Shown: positions 6,641 to 13,782 of the stretch, in pieces
How positions within the stretch are numbered: position 1 is the first letter of the stretch
How the letters are laid out: each line of letters opens with the position of its first letter
From: a bacterium
GTDB lineage: Bacteria; Cyanobacteriota; Vampirovibrionia; Gastranaerophilales; Gastranaerophilaceae
NCBI GenBank assembly: GCA_004558955.1
Contig: SFZC01000062.1
Coordinates: 1 to 19,346 of the forward strand
Direction of reading: 5' to 3'
DNA: 19,346 nucleotides
Translations under genes and position numbers: made by a program
Notes under the pieces: generated by a model
The model's input: only the letters and a program-made list of their open reading frames with translations
Databases searched by the model: none
Told to the model about the DNA's origin: nothing

Positions 6641-7594
6641 CTATTCTAAGTAAGCACCCATTCTTCTGAATTTGTCGTATCTTTGATTACGCAAATCTTC
6701 TCTTGACATGCCTGCCAATTCACCAAGTGCCTGCTTGATTGTATCTTTTAATTGAGCAGCCATTTCATCGTAATTTGTGTGAGCCCCTCGTACAGGTTCT
6801 TTAATCGCTCCGTCAATAATTCCGAATTTTAGCAAGTGTGGAGCCGTGATTTTTAATGCGGTAGCGGCTTCCAAGTTTTTAGAAGCATCACGCCACAATA
6901 TTGAAGCACAACCTTCTGGGGAAATTACTGTGTAATAAGCATGTTCCATCATGTAAACTCTGTTTGCAACTGCAAGTCCTAACGCACCGCCTGAGCAACC
7001 TTCACCTGAAATTACCGCAATTACGGGAACTCCCAATTTTTGCATTTCTTTTAGGTTCGTTGCAATCGCAGCACCTTGTGCGTGTTCTTCGGCACTAATA
7101 CCAGGGTAGGCTCCAGGTGTATCAATGATTGTAACAACCGGAATATTGAATTTATCGGCGTGCTTGAATAATCTCAACGCTTTTCTGTAGCCTTCAGGTT
7201 GTGGCATCCCGAAATTGTATTCCAAATTTTCTTTTGTTGATTTACCCTTCATTGTCCCGATTATCATAACAGGTTGACCGTCAATTTTTGCCAATCCGCC
7301 TACAATCGCCCTATCGTCAGTGCCGACTCTGTCTCCGTGAAGCTCGACAAAATCTGTACAAATTCTGCTTACATAATCCATAAAGTTTGGACGTTCAGGG
7401 TGACGTGCAATCTGCATTTTTTGTGTCGGATTCAGATTTGAAAATAATTCTTTTTTAAAATCTTCCGCTTCTTGTTCTAATACTTCAATATCTTTATTTA
7501 CGTCCATGCCGGATTCCTGACTCATTTTTTTTAATTCCTCAATCTTTTCCTGAATTTCCAATATAGGTTTTTCAAAATCTAAAACAGTAGTCAT
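6641..7594 (-). CDS. accA: Acetyl-CoA carboxylase carboxyltransferase subunit alpha
   Basis: A 317-aa subunit that, with AccD, transfers the carboxyl group from carboxybiotin-BCCP to acetyl-CoA, giving malonyl-CoA for fatty acid synthesis. Hallmarks are I-A-R-H-P-E-R-P, F-V-E-L-H-G-D-R, T-M-K-G-K-S-T-K-E-N, I-D-T-P-G-A-Y-P-G, and S-G-E-G-C-S-G-G-A-L, which forms the oxyanion-hole region of this crotonase-fold enzyme. The N-terminal 60 residues are helical and charged, as in other AccA proteins. The ribosome-binding site TAAGGAG overlaps the accD stop codon and only 9 bases separate the genes, so the two subunits are made together. Confidence 0.97.
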   Translation of the reverse strand: MTTVLDFEKPILEIQEKIEELKKMSQESGMDVNKDIEVLEQEAEDFKKELFSNLNPTQKMQIARHPERPNFMDYVSRICTDFVELHGDRVGTDDRAIVGGLAKIDGQPVMIIGTMKGKSTKENLEYNFGMPQPEGYRKALRLFKHADKFNIPVVTIIDTPGAYPGISAEEHAQGAAIATNLKEMQKLGVPVIAVISGEGCSGGALGLAVANRVYMMEHAYYTVISPEGCASILWRDASKNLEAATALKITAPHLLKFGIIDGAIKEPVRGAHTNYDEMAAQLKDTIKQALGELAGMSREDLRNQRYDKFRRMGAYLE

Positions 7595-7603
7595 AATTAC
7601 TCC

Positions 7604-8467
7604 TTATTCGTGCATAGCCAAGAGGTTGGATAAGGTTTCTCGCAACTGTTTACGAGGTGAAACAATATCAACTTGTCCATACTTCATTAAATATTCCGCA
7701 GTTTGGAAATCTGACGGAAGTTTTTGTCTGATTGTTTGCTCAATAACACGGCGTCCTGCAAATCCGACACGAGCACCCTGTTCTGCAATAATAATATCCC
7801 CAAGTGTTCCGAAGCTTGCTGTTACACCACCAAAGGTAGGGTCTGTTATAAGGTTAATATATAATAAACCTGCCTCATCAAGTCTTGCACAAGCACAAGA
7901 GGTTTTAGCCATTTGCATAAGACTCAACGCACTTTCCTGCATTCTCGCACCGCCTGATGATGAAACTACCAAGACCGGTAATCTTAATTCAATAGCTTTT
8001 TCAATAATTCGTGTAACTTTTTCGCCAACTACACTACCCATTGAACCGCCCATAAAATCGAAGTCCATAACCGCTGTAGCAGTTCTATGACCTTCGATTG
8101 CTCCGATACCCGTAATAACTGCATCGTTCAGGTTTGTTTTCTTTTGAGCCGCTTCAATTCTGTTTTTGTAAGATTCTGTATCTACAAACTCCAACGGGTC
8201 TGTCGGTCTAATTTCCGCAAACATTTCTTCAAAAGAACCTTCATCAAATAATTGCTTGATACGAGTTCTTGCATTTATTCTGAAATGGTAATCACAAACA
8301 GGGCATACCATTGAATTGTCTTCTATATCTTTTTTTAAAAGTTGAGCATCACAGTGAACACATTTTGTCCATAAATCGGGGTTTGCCTCAATTTCGACAC
8401 GAGCTTCAAGTGCTCTTCTTTGAATTTGTGCCTCTTTACGCTTTTCAAACCAATCTTGAACTGTCAT
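7604..8467 (-). CDS. accD: Acetyl-CoA carboxylase carboxyltransferase subunit beta
   Basis: A 287-aa partner of AccA. A four-Cys zinc ribbon lies near the N-terminus (C-V-H-C, then C-P-V-C about 19 residues later), followed by the crotonase-fold carboxyltransferase core with M-D-F-D-F-M-G-G-S-M-G-S-V-V-G-E-K and S-S-S-G-G-A-R-M-Q-E-S, then the T-D-P-T-F-G-G-V-T-A-S-F block. The zinc ribbon is the beta-subunit hallmark that AccA lacks. It is the first gene of the minus-strand cluster, preceded by an AAAGGA ribosome-binding site and a consensus promoter at 8534-8562. Confidence 0.97.
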   Translation of the reverse strand: MTVQDWFEKRKEAQIQRRALEARVEIEANPDLWTKCVHCDAQLLKKDIEDNSMVCPVCDYHFRINARTRIKQLFDEGSFEEMFAEIRPTDPLEFVDTESYKNRIEAAQKKTNLNDAVITGIGAIEGHRTATAVMDFDFMGGSMGSVVGEKVTRIIEKAIELRLPVLVVSSSGGARMQESALSLMQMAKTSCACARLDEAGLLYINLITDPTFGGVTASFGTLGDIIIAEQGARVGFAGRRVIEQTIRQKLPSDFQTAEYLMKYGQVDIVSPRKQLRETLSNLLAMHE

Positions 8468-8533
8468 ATATTTATCCTTTTATATATCCCTACTTACTCA
8501 AAATACAAGAAAATATTTCATTCTAACAATGAA

Positions 8534-8562
8534 ATTATACATGAAAAAAATGTGATATGCAA
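8534..8562 (-). promoter_or_regulatory. Sigma70-type promoter of the accD operon
   Basis: On the minus strand TTGCAT (8557-8562) and TATAAT (8534-8539) are separated by 17 bases, giving a leader of roughly 60 bases before the accD ATG. No inverted repeat that would mark a fatty-acid repressor site was clear to me. Confidence 0.7.
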
Positions 8563-8599
8563 AAATTTCACAAAAATAAAACAGAACTTAATATAATGC

Positions 8600-9412
8600 T
8601 TAATAATTTTTATCATTATTAATAGAGGTATCTCTGTGATGTTTTCTTATTTGTTCGGTCAATTCACCCGATATTTTGATGTTTTGGAGAGCCATGTGAT
8701 ATTTTCGCAAATTCGCAATACTTTCGGCTTCTTCCAGTAAATTTCGGTCTGGCTTTCCGCTTGAGACTTCATCTTTTACTTTTTCAAATTCTGTTTTTGC
8801 CCTTTTGTTAATAATTTTTGCCACCACTTCGTCTAAATCATTCCCGCCAACACCGTATTTTGCGGCAATTTCAGGAACTGTTTTGCCTTGTGGGAAGGTA
8901 TAGAGCCAATTTACAGACAATCTGTCACCTTCTCCGACATTCATAATTCCTTTTTGATGCGGAGTGTACATAATATCATTTTTGAACGGACTGTGTCCTA
9001 AACCTACGGCATGACCGATTTCGTGCAAAATCGTATGATAAACTTCGCCTTCGTCCATATAATCGGCATGGACAAGTCCGTCTGTTAAGCCGATTGAAAC
9101 ATTTGCACTATACAATCTGTTTGCCTTGTCATAATGGAAATAGCAATATCCCAAGGCTTGACGTTCAACTCTTTTCCACTCAATATCGACATTTGAACTG
9201 TTTAAATTATCTACAATAAGAAAAGAAACTTTACCGTTTGAAATCTTGTGCCATTCGTCTAAAGCTTTTTTTACCAAACCTCTGTATTTCAAGTCCTGAC
9301 CTTGTTTTGAGTAAAACTTCATAGGTGCGATATAGACCTTCAACGGCATAAATGTCCAACGAATTAATCTGCCGTTTTTTACGGATTCTTGCAAATAAGT
9401 TTTCTTCTCCAT
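8600..9412 (-). CDS. Matrixin-like zinc metalloprotease
   Basis: A 270-aa protein with H-E-I-G-H-A-V-G-L-G-H at residues 130-140, the metzincin zinc site with its third His, and a Met-turn (N-D-I-M-Y-T, M148) 8 residues later. The spacing fits the peptidase M10/matrixin-like group. The segment before it (L-I-R-W-T-F-M-P-L-K-V-Y-I) matches the usual start of the catalytic domain. Residues 175-200 (K-T-V-P-E-I-A-A-K-Y-G-V) faintly resemble a LysM-type helix, and the last 70 residues are charged and helical. There is no signal peptide or propeptide with a cysteine switch, which is unusual for a family normally exported. No Shine-Dalgarno sequence is visible before the ATG. The substrate is unknown. 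Confidence 0.85.
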   Translation of the reverse strand: MEKKTYLQESVKNGRLIRWTFMPLKVYIAPMKFYSKQGQDLKYRGLVKKALDEWHKISNGKVSFLIVDNLNSSNVDIEWKRVERQALGYCYFHYDKANRLYSANVSIGLTDGLVHADYMDEGEVYHTILHEIGHAVGLGHSPFKNDIMYTPHQKGIMNVGEGDRLSVNWLYTFPQGKTVPEIAAKYGVGGNDLDEVVAKIINKRAKTEFEKVKDEVSSGKPDRNLLEEAESIANLRKYHMALQNIKISGELTEQIRKHHRDTSINNDKNY

Positions 9413-9492
9413 ATTTTTATTGTATAATAAACTGTACTATAAGAAAAGTAAGTTAGATTAGAGTAATAAACACAGACTAAGGAGAAAAAATT

Positions 9493-9834
9493 ATGGGTAT
9501 GAATTTAATGAACATCATGAAAACTGTTCAAAAAGCACAAAGCAAAGCTGTTGAAGTTCAAAAAGAATTGGAAGATTTGGAAATAACAGGTGTTGCAGGT
9601 AACGGTTCAATTAAAGTCATTTGCAACGGTCAAGGTAAATTCAAATCAATTAAAATTGCTCCTGAAGCAATCAATCCTGAAAATCCTTCTTCTGTTGATT
9701 CTGATTCAATCGAAATGTTGGAAGATTTGATTACGGCAGCAATGAAACAGGCTAATGACCAATCTTCTAAAATCATGTCAGATAAAATGAAGAAAATTAC
9801 AGGTGGAATCAGCATTCCGGGATTAAATTTCTAA
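9493..9834 (+). CDS. ybaB: YbaB/EbfC family nucleoid-associated protein
   Basis: A 113-aa protein of the YbaB/EbfC family, small DNA-binding dimers associated with the nucleoid. The N-terminal helix (I-M-K-T-V-Q-K-A-Q-S-K-A), the L-E-D-L-E-I-T-G beta strand, the G-N-G-S-I-K-V and G-x-G-K-F-K-S-I-K-I-A-P-E strands and the C-terminal helix with M-K-K-I-T-G-G are family features. An AAGGAG ribosome-binding site precedes the ATG. Its stop codon overlaps the recR start (TAATG). The ybaB-recR pairing is widely conserved, usually behind dnaX, which is absent here. Confidence 0.93.
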   Translation: MGMNLMNIMKTVQKAQSKAVEVQKELEDLEITGVAGNGSIKVICNGQGKFKSIKIAPEAINPENPSSVDSDSIEMLEDLITAAMKQANDQSSKIMSDKMKKITGGISIPGLNF

Positions 9835-10430
9835 TGATTTATCCAAAATCCATAGCGGCACTTATCGAACAATTCCAAAAATTCCCTTCGGTAGGTCCAA
9901 AATCAGCACAAAGAATGGCTTTTCATCTTTTGAGAATGACTGAGGCTGATGTGGAAACTTTTGCAAAAGCAGTGATTGAAGCAAAGAAAAACACGCATAC
10001 TTGCGAAGTTTGCTTCAATCTTTCTGCTCAAAGTCCATGCGAAATTTGTTCCTCTACTTCTCGTGATAGGTCAGTAATTTGTGTTGTGTCAGAAACCAAA
10101 GACCTCATTGCGATTGAGAAAACGAACGAATATAGGGGGCTTTACCATGTCTTGCAAGGCTTAATTTCCCCGATGGACGGAGTCGGAGCCGATGATATTC
10201 GTATAAAAGAATTATTAAATCGTTTGACAAGCGATGAGGTTAAAGAGGTTATCCTTGCTCTCAGTCCGTCAGTTGAAGGCGAAGCAACAAGTCTTTATCT
10301 TACAAAATTGATTAAACCCTTCGGAATTAAAGTTTCAAGAATTGCGTTCGGGCTTCCTGTTGGTGCAGATTTAGAATATGCCGATGAAATAACTATAGCA
10401 AAAGCCATTGAAGGCAGGCATGAAATTTAA
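9834..10430 (+). CDS. recR: Recombination mediator protein RecR
   Basis: A 198-aa protein, normal RecR length. It works with RecO (and RecF) to load RecA on gapped DNA. An N-terminal helix-hairpin-helix (P-S-V-G-P-K-S-A-Q-R-M-A) is followed by a four-Cys zinc site (C57, C60, C69, C72), then a Toprim domain (V-I-C-V-V-S-E-T-K-D and S-P-S-V-E-G-E-A-T) and the C-terminal R-I-A-F-G-L-P-V-G-A-D-L-E-Y-A-D-E motif. The start overlaps the ybaB stop by one base, with no separate ribosome-binding site outside ybaB, so translation is probably coupled. Confidence 0.97.
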   Translation: MIYPKSIAALIEQFQKFPSVGPKSAQRMAFHLLRMTEADVETFAKAVIEAKKNTHTCEVCFNLSAQSPCEICSSTSRDRSVICVVSETKDLIAIEKTNEYRGLYHVLQGLISPMDGVGADDIRIKELLNRLTSDEVKEVILALSPSVEGEATSLYLTKLIKPFGIKVSRIAFGLPVGADLEYADEITIAKAIEGRHEI

Positions 10431-10446
10431 TTTTTGCAAAAGAAAA

Positions 10447-10467
10447 CCTGATTTCTAAGAAATCAGG
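10447..10467 (-). terminator. Terminator of the 56-aa gene
   Basis: CCTGATTTC and GAAATCAGG form a 9-bp stem with a 3-base loop. On the minus strand it is followed by TTTTCTTTT. The plus strand after the hairpin is A-rich, so it fits the minus-strand gene better than recR, although it could slow recR transcripts too. Confidence 0.7.
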
Positions 10468-10512
10468 GAAAAATTTGTAGGGGAAAAATTAAATTGGAGT
10501 TATTAAAAAAAC

Positions 10513-10683
10513 TTATGCGATGTGCAACAGTTGCTTATTGTAACTTGCGATAAAATTCATTTGTTCCAATAATAAATCTGATCTGTCAATATAAGGTTGA
10601 GCAGGTGCAACTGCTGTTGTTACTTGGTTTTGATATATATCGTTTAACTTTTTGTCAATCTTTTTTAAATTTTTAAGTGCCAT
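10513..10683 (-). CDS. 56-aa hypothetical protein
   Basis: A short frame reading M-A-L-K-N-L-K-K-I-D-K-K-L-N at the start and ending N-K-Q-L-L-H-I-A. The N-terminal 20 residues are basic and amphipathic, the middle is a Val/Thr/Ala/Pro linker, and the last 25 residues look helical. There is no signal peptide or Cys. A GAGAGAT sequence 6 bases before the ATG may serve as a weak ribosome-binding site. Support comes from its position, filling an otherwise empty 470-base interval, a well-placed terminator downstream (10447-10467) and an upstream 17-bp near-palindrome shared with the CHAP-like gene at 14562. Function unknown. Confidence 0.6.
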   Translation of the reverse strand: MALKNLKKIDKKLNDIYQNQVTTAVAPAQPYIDRSDLLLEQMNFIASYNKQLLHIA

Positions 10684-10727
10684 AATTATCTCTCTCGTTT
10701 CTTATTTATTTATCTCTCGTATATATA

Positions 10728-10744
10728 TAAAGTATATACACTTT
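10728..10744. promoter_or_regulatory. Near-palindrome TAAAGTATATACACTTT (copy 1)
   Basis: AAAGT and ACTTT arms flank an AT core. It lies 44 bases upstream of the 56-aa gene and differs at one base from the copy at 14600-14616, which is also upstream of a minus-strand gene. It could be an operator or part of a specialised promoter; on the minus strand it contains TATACT, a possible -10. Confidence 0.45.
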
Positions 10745-10868
10745 TAAAAATTTCAGAGTTTGTTTTATTTGTTACAAAACTTAATAAAGATAGCTTAGAG
10801 AAAAGATAAAGCCTTATAAATATTGGATTTTAAGATTTAATGTGAAGGATTATGATGTCAAGTTTGTA

Positions 10869-10886
10869 TATAATATGGTATATAAT
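10869..10886 (+). promoter_or_regulatory. Possible -10 elements for the LCP gene
   Basis: Two perfect TATAAT hexamers (10869-10874 and 10881-10886) lie 19-31 bases before the likely start codon. No good -35 box was found for either, so the exact promoter is uncertain. Confidence 0.4.
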
Positions 10887-10904
10887 AGGAAATAAAAACG
10901 AGAT

Positions 10905-12283
10905 ATGTTAAATATGCAGGATAGAAATAATAAAAAGAGGGTGTCTTCGTATTCAAGGAAACGTAAATATTCAACCGGAAGTGCTGATAGTGCTTTTGAA
11001 GCATACCCTACTTACAGAAGAAGAAAACAAACATCATTCCGTAAGGTTCTTACTTTGATGACTATTGTTTTCTTTTATCAGTGTTTGCAATTTTTCTTTT
11101 TGCAAGCAATAAAGACTTTTTGAATGATAAGTTTGGTGAAAACTCCTTCTTATCGGGAATTTTGACAAAATTGTCAAGAGGGAACAGTTCAAAAGAACCA
11201 GGGTTTACTTTGCCGTTTGGAATGAGAAGGCAAAATATTTTGTTGTTAGGTGTTGATTCAAACGGTGCAGATTCTGACTTGTGGGTCGGAACTCGTACTG
11301 ATACTATGATTTTATTAAATATTGACCCGAGAACAAAAACCGTCAATGCGTTGACTATTCCTAGAGACAGTAAAGTTTATTTGCCAAAAGGTATGGGTAT
11401 TCAAAAGATTAACGCAGCACACGCTATCGGCGGTGTCGAAATGACTAAAAAGACTATTGAAGATACTCTTGGTGTACACGTTGACAGATATATTATGTTC
11501 CATGACGATGCGGTTCGTGAAATCGTTAAAGCTTTAGGTGGTGTTGATATTTATGTTGAAAAAGACATGCACTACAATGATAATGCGGGACATTTACATA
11601 TCAATTTGTCAAAAGGTAAACACCGTTTGACAGAAAAAGATGTAGTCGAATATTTGAGATTCAGGCACGATGCTCTTGGTGATATCGGTAGAACTCAACG
11701 TCAACAATGGTTCTTGAGAGGGTTGCTTGCTGATTTGCAAAAACCTGAAACTATTGCAAAAATTCCGCAAATTATTTCAGTTGCGAATAAATACGTTAAA
11801 ACTGATATGTCGGTTTATGAAATGTCACAGTATGCGGCACTTGCAAAAAGTTTCGACAAAGATAATATCGAAAGTGCAATGCTTCCGGGAGCTCCGAATA
11901 AGCATGGCTATACAAGTTATTGGATTCTTGACCCTAAGAAAACTCAAGAAGTTGTTGACAGGCTTGTTTATCGTCAAATGGCTAACGAAAGAAAAGAAAC
12001 TTACACCGCAAGTATTATGAGTGCTCCTGGAAAATCTCAAGAAGCAAGAGAATTGAAAGAAGCACTTGAAAAAGCAGGCGTTCAGGTTAAATGTTCCGGA
12101 ACTTTGAGAACTGCTCATTCTCAGTTCATTGCCCATTCAAAATATGTAACTATTGATTACTATTCTGATTTGAAGAAGGAAGTTCCTGAAGTTAAATCAA
12201 GACAATTTGTTTACGACCCTGCAACATATATGTGTGCAGATACCGATTTTACAATAGTAACAGGTGGCGATAATAAATTTTAA
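10905..12283 (+). CDS. LytR-CpsA-Psr (LCP) family protein with LytR C-terminal domain, frameshifted
   Basis: LCP enzymes transfer undecaprenyl-linked glycopolymers to peptidoglycan or other envelope acceptors, acting outside the inner membrane. The gene is read in two frames. Bases 10905 to about 11075 encode a basic cytoplasmic tail (K-K-R-V-S-S-Y-S-R-K-R-K) and the first half of a membrane anchor. From about 11078 a frame shifted by -1 encodes the rest of the anchor and the whole catalytic domain: L-L-L-G-V-D, R-T-D-T-M-I-L-L, T-I-P-R-D-S, K-I-N-A-A-H-A and R-F-R-H-D-A-L-G-D-I-G-R-T-Q-R-Q. The C-terminal 90 residues resemble a LytR C-terminal domain. One extra T in the TTTT run at 11073-11076 would restore one continuous helix. 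A GTG at 11081 could start the second frame, but it lacks a ribosome-binding site and would cut the anchor. The cause may be an assembly error, a mutation or recoding. Confidence 0.85.
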
Positions 12284-12305
12284 TCTGTATTAAGGAGGGC
12301 TTTTT

Positions 12306-12944
12306 ATGGTAATGAATGCAATAATTAACCGAAAAAGTGTCAGAAGATACTCAGAACAGACAATTCCTGATGATGCTATAGCTAAAATCTTGGAAGCGGG
12401 CAGATTGGCTCCGTCTTGGGTTAATGTTCAGCCGTGGAAGTTTGTGGTGGTTACAAATCAAGAAGTTAAAGATATTCTTTGTGAGGCTTCAGGCGGGCAA
12501 AAACAAGTGAAAACAGCACAAGCCGTAATATGTTGTGTTGCAGATTTAGAAGATTGGACTAATACGAGATTTGGCAAGATTTTGGCTGAAAAAGATATCG
12601 ATGATGCGACAATTACCGCATATTTATCTTCTAAAACCTTAAATCCTTCAAATTTGGGCGAATATGAAGTGCTGTTGCGTAGTGTGGAACAGGTTACTTA
12701 TGCCGTTGCTTATATGACATTAGAGGCTCAAGAATTGGGAATCGGAGCGTGTGTTGTCGGAGCTATTGCTAACGAATTAACCAAAAGTGATGAAGATTTA
12801 ACTAAAAAAGTGAAAAAAGAACTAGGTTTGAACGATAAACAAATTTTGGTTGATATGATAACTCTTGGCTATGAGTTAAATCCGAAAGAATCTAAAAAAT
12901 TCAGAAAAGAAGCAAAAGACGTTATATTTTTTGAAAAAATTTAG
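12306..12944 (+). CDS. Nitroreductase family protein
   Basis: A 212-aa flavoprotein of the nitroreductase fold, normally an FMN-dependent dimer reducing nitro compounds, quinones or flavins with NAD(P)H. The FMN-binding N-terminus I-I-N-R-K-S-V-R-R-Y-S and the L-A-P-S-W-V-N-V-Q-P-W-K-F-V-V-V block are diagnostic. A later E-Q-V-T-Y-A-V-A-Y-M-T-L-E-A-Q-E-L-G-I-G-A-C segment is the family's second conserved helix. AAGGAGGG lies 7 bases before the ATG. It starts 22 bases after the LCP gene and is probably in the same transcript. The true substrate cannot be inferred. Confidence 0.92.
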   Translation: MVMNAIINRKSVRRYSEQTIPDDAIAKILEAGRLAPSWVNVQPWKFVVVTNQEVKDILCEASGGQKQVKTAQAVICCVADLEDWTNTRFGKILAEKDIDDATITAYLSSKTLNPSNLGEYEVLLRSVEQVTYAVAYMTLEAQELGIGACVVGAIANELTKSDEDLTKKVKKELGLNDKQILVDMITLGYELNPKESKKFRKEAKDVIFFEKI

Positions 12945-12958
12945 TGTGTCGTCAATGA

Positions 12959-12987
12959 TTGAAAACCGTTAAACAATATGTTATAAT
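12959..12987 (+). promoter_or_regulatory. Sigma70-type promoter of lemA
   Basis: TTGAAA (12959-12964) and TATAAT (12982-12987) are separated by 17 bases, about 30 bases before the lemA ATG. This is one of the best promoter matches in the window. Confidence 0.75.
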
Positions 12988-13017
12988 TATAAAAAGAATT
13001 TAAATGAGGATACAAAT

Positions 13018-13623
13018 ATGATTTACTTAAATGAAGGAGATTTTACAATTATGGTGATTTCTGTAATCTTGCTGGTACTTGCAATTATTTTGGTTGTTGC
13101 GTTCTACGGAATGTACACAGGTTTAATAAAGAAAAAAAATAAACTTAATGAGGCAATGAGCGGTATTGATGTTCAACTGAATAAAAGATACAGTTTAATT
13201 CCGAATATCTTGACTATTGCTAATAAATTCATGGAACACGAAACTGAGTTGTTTGGTCAAATTTCAGCATTACGTTCTCAGGCTGCAGGTATTCGTTCAA
13301 CTCAAGACACTATTGCAAAGAAAATTGATTTGGATAATCAAATTGCCGCAAAAATGGGTCAGTTGATGGTTAATGTTGAAAATTATCCGCAACTGAAATC
13401 AGACCAAACAATGGCAAATGCAATGCAAACGTATAATGAACTTGAGGAACATATTGCCGCTGCAAGAAGATTTTATAACAGTGCGGTTAATGATATCAAT
13501 AATTCTATTGAAATCTTCCCTAGTTCCTTGGTTGCGGGAATGCTCGGATTGAGTGTTTATCCGTTCTTTGAGGCGAGTGAGGAAGCAAAAAAAGAAATAA
13601 ACGCATCTGATTATTTAAAATAA
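13018..13623 (+). CDS. lemA: LemA family protein
   Basis: A 201-aa protein with one N-terminal membrane helix (residues about 12-33, I-M-V-I-S-V-I-L-L-V-L-A-I-I-L-V-V), a short basic turn (L-I-K-K-K-N-K-L-N-E-A) and the family block G-I-D-V-Q-L-N-K-R-Y-S-L-I-P-N-I, followed by long helices (A-L-R-S-Q-A-A-G-I and R-R-F-Y-N-S-A-V-N-D-I-N). The C-terminus F-P-S-S-L-V-A-G-M-L-G is typical. LemA proteins are membrane-anchored helical bundles of unclear function, often next to TPM-domain or HtpX genes; neither is present here. A TGAGGA ribosome-binding site and the promoter at 12959-12987 support this start. A terminator hairpin follows the stop. Confidence 0.93.
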   Translation: MIYLNEGDFTIMVISVILLVLAIILVVAFYGMYTGLIKKKNKLNEAMSGIDVQLNKRYSLIPNILTIANKFMEHETELFGQISALRSQAAGIRSTQDTIAKKIDLDNQIAAKMGQLMVNVENYPQLKSDQTMANAMQTYNELEEHIAAARRFYNSAVNDINNSIEIFPSSLVAGMLGLSVYPFFEASEEAKKEINASDYLK

Positions 13624-13634
13624 TTGATTTTTTT

Positions 13635-13663
13635 AACGGATAATCTTCGGGTTATCCGTTTTT
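13635..13663 (+). terminator. Intrinsic terminator of lemA
   Basis: AACGGATAA (13635-13643) pairs perfectly with TTATCCGTT (13652-13660) over an 8-base loop containing TTCG, followed by TTT. The tRNA-Arg gene begins only 2 bases after the T tract. Confidence 0.85.
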
Positions 13664-13665
13664 AA

Positions 13666-13739
13666 GTGCTTGTAGCTCAGGAGAATAGAGCGTGAGTTTC
13701 CGAAGCTCAAGGTCGGGGGTTTGATTCCCCCCAGGCACG
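13666..13739 (+). tRNA. tRNA-Arg (anticodon CCG)
   Basis: 74 bases fold as a full cloverleaf: acceptor GTGCTTG/CAGGCAC with one T-G pair, D stem GCTC/GAGC, anticodon stem TGAGT/GCTCA, loop TTCCGAA with anticodon CCG (reads CGG), five-base variable loop AGGTC, and T stem GGGGG/CCCCC with loop TTTGATT. G is the discriminator and CCA is not encoded. It starts just after the lemA terminator, so its promoter must lie in or before that hairpin, or it depends on readthrough. Confidence 0.95.
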
Positions 13740-13748
13740 AATTTAACA

Positions 13749-13781
13749 AAAAAAGGTTACTTTTGGTAAGTAACCTTTTTT
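13749..13781. terminator. Bidirectional terminator after tRNA-Arg
   Basis: AAAAAGGTTACTT pairs with AAGTAACCTTTTT over a TTGGT loop, with a T tract on either strand. It can end the tRNA-Arg transcript and the convergent CHAP-like gene, whose stop is at 13783. Confidence 0.9.
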
Positions 13782-13782
13782 A

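Noticed and set aside
7626..8090. 154-aa open frame opposite accD
   Set aside because: Lies wholly antisense to a conserved gene and has no family features; it is a reading-frame shadow.
8534..8562. Fatty-acid repressor operator at the accD promoter
   Set aside because: No convincing inverted repeat overlaps the promoter.
11062..11080. Programmed -1 frameshift signal in the LCP gene
   Set aside because: No X-XXY-YYZ heptamer in the right phase and no clear downstream stem, so recoding is not claimed as the preferred explanation.
11062..11346. 94-aa minus-strand frame across the LCP start
   Set aside because: Opposite the conserved LCP domain, and no promoter or ribosome-binding site.
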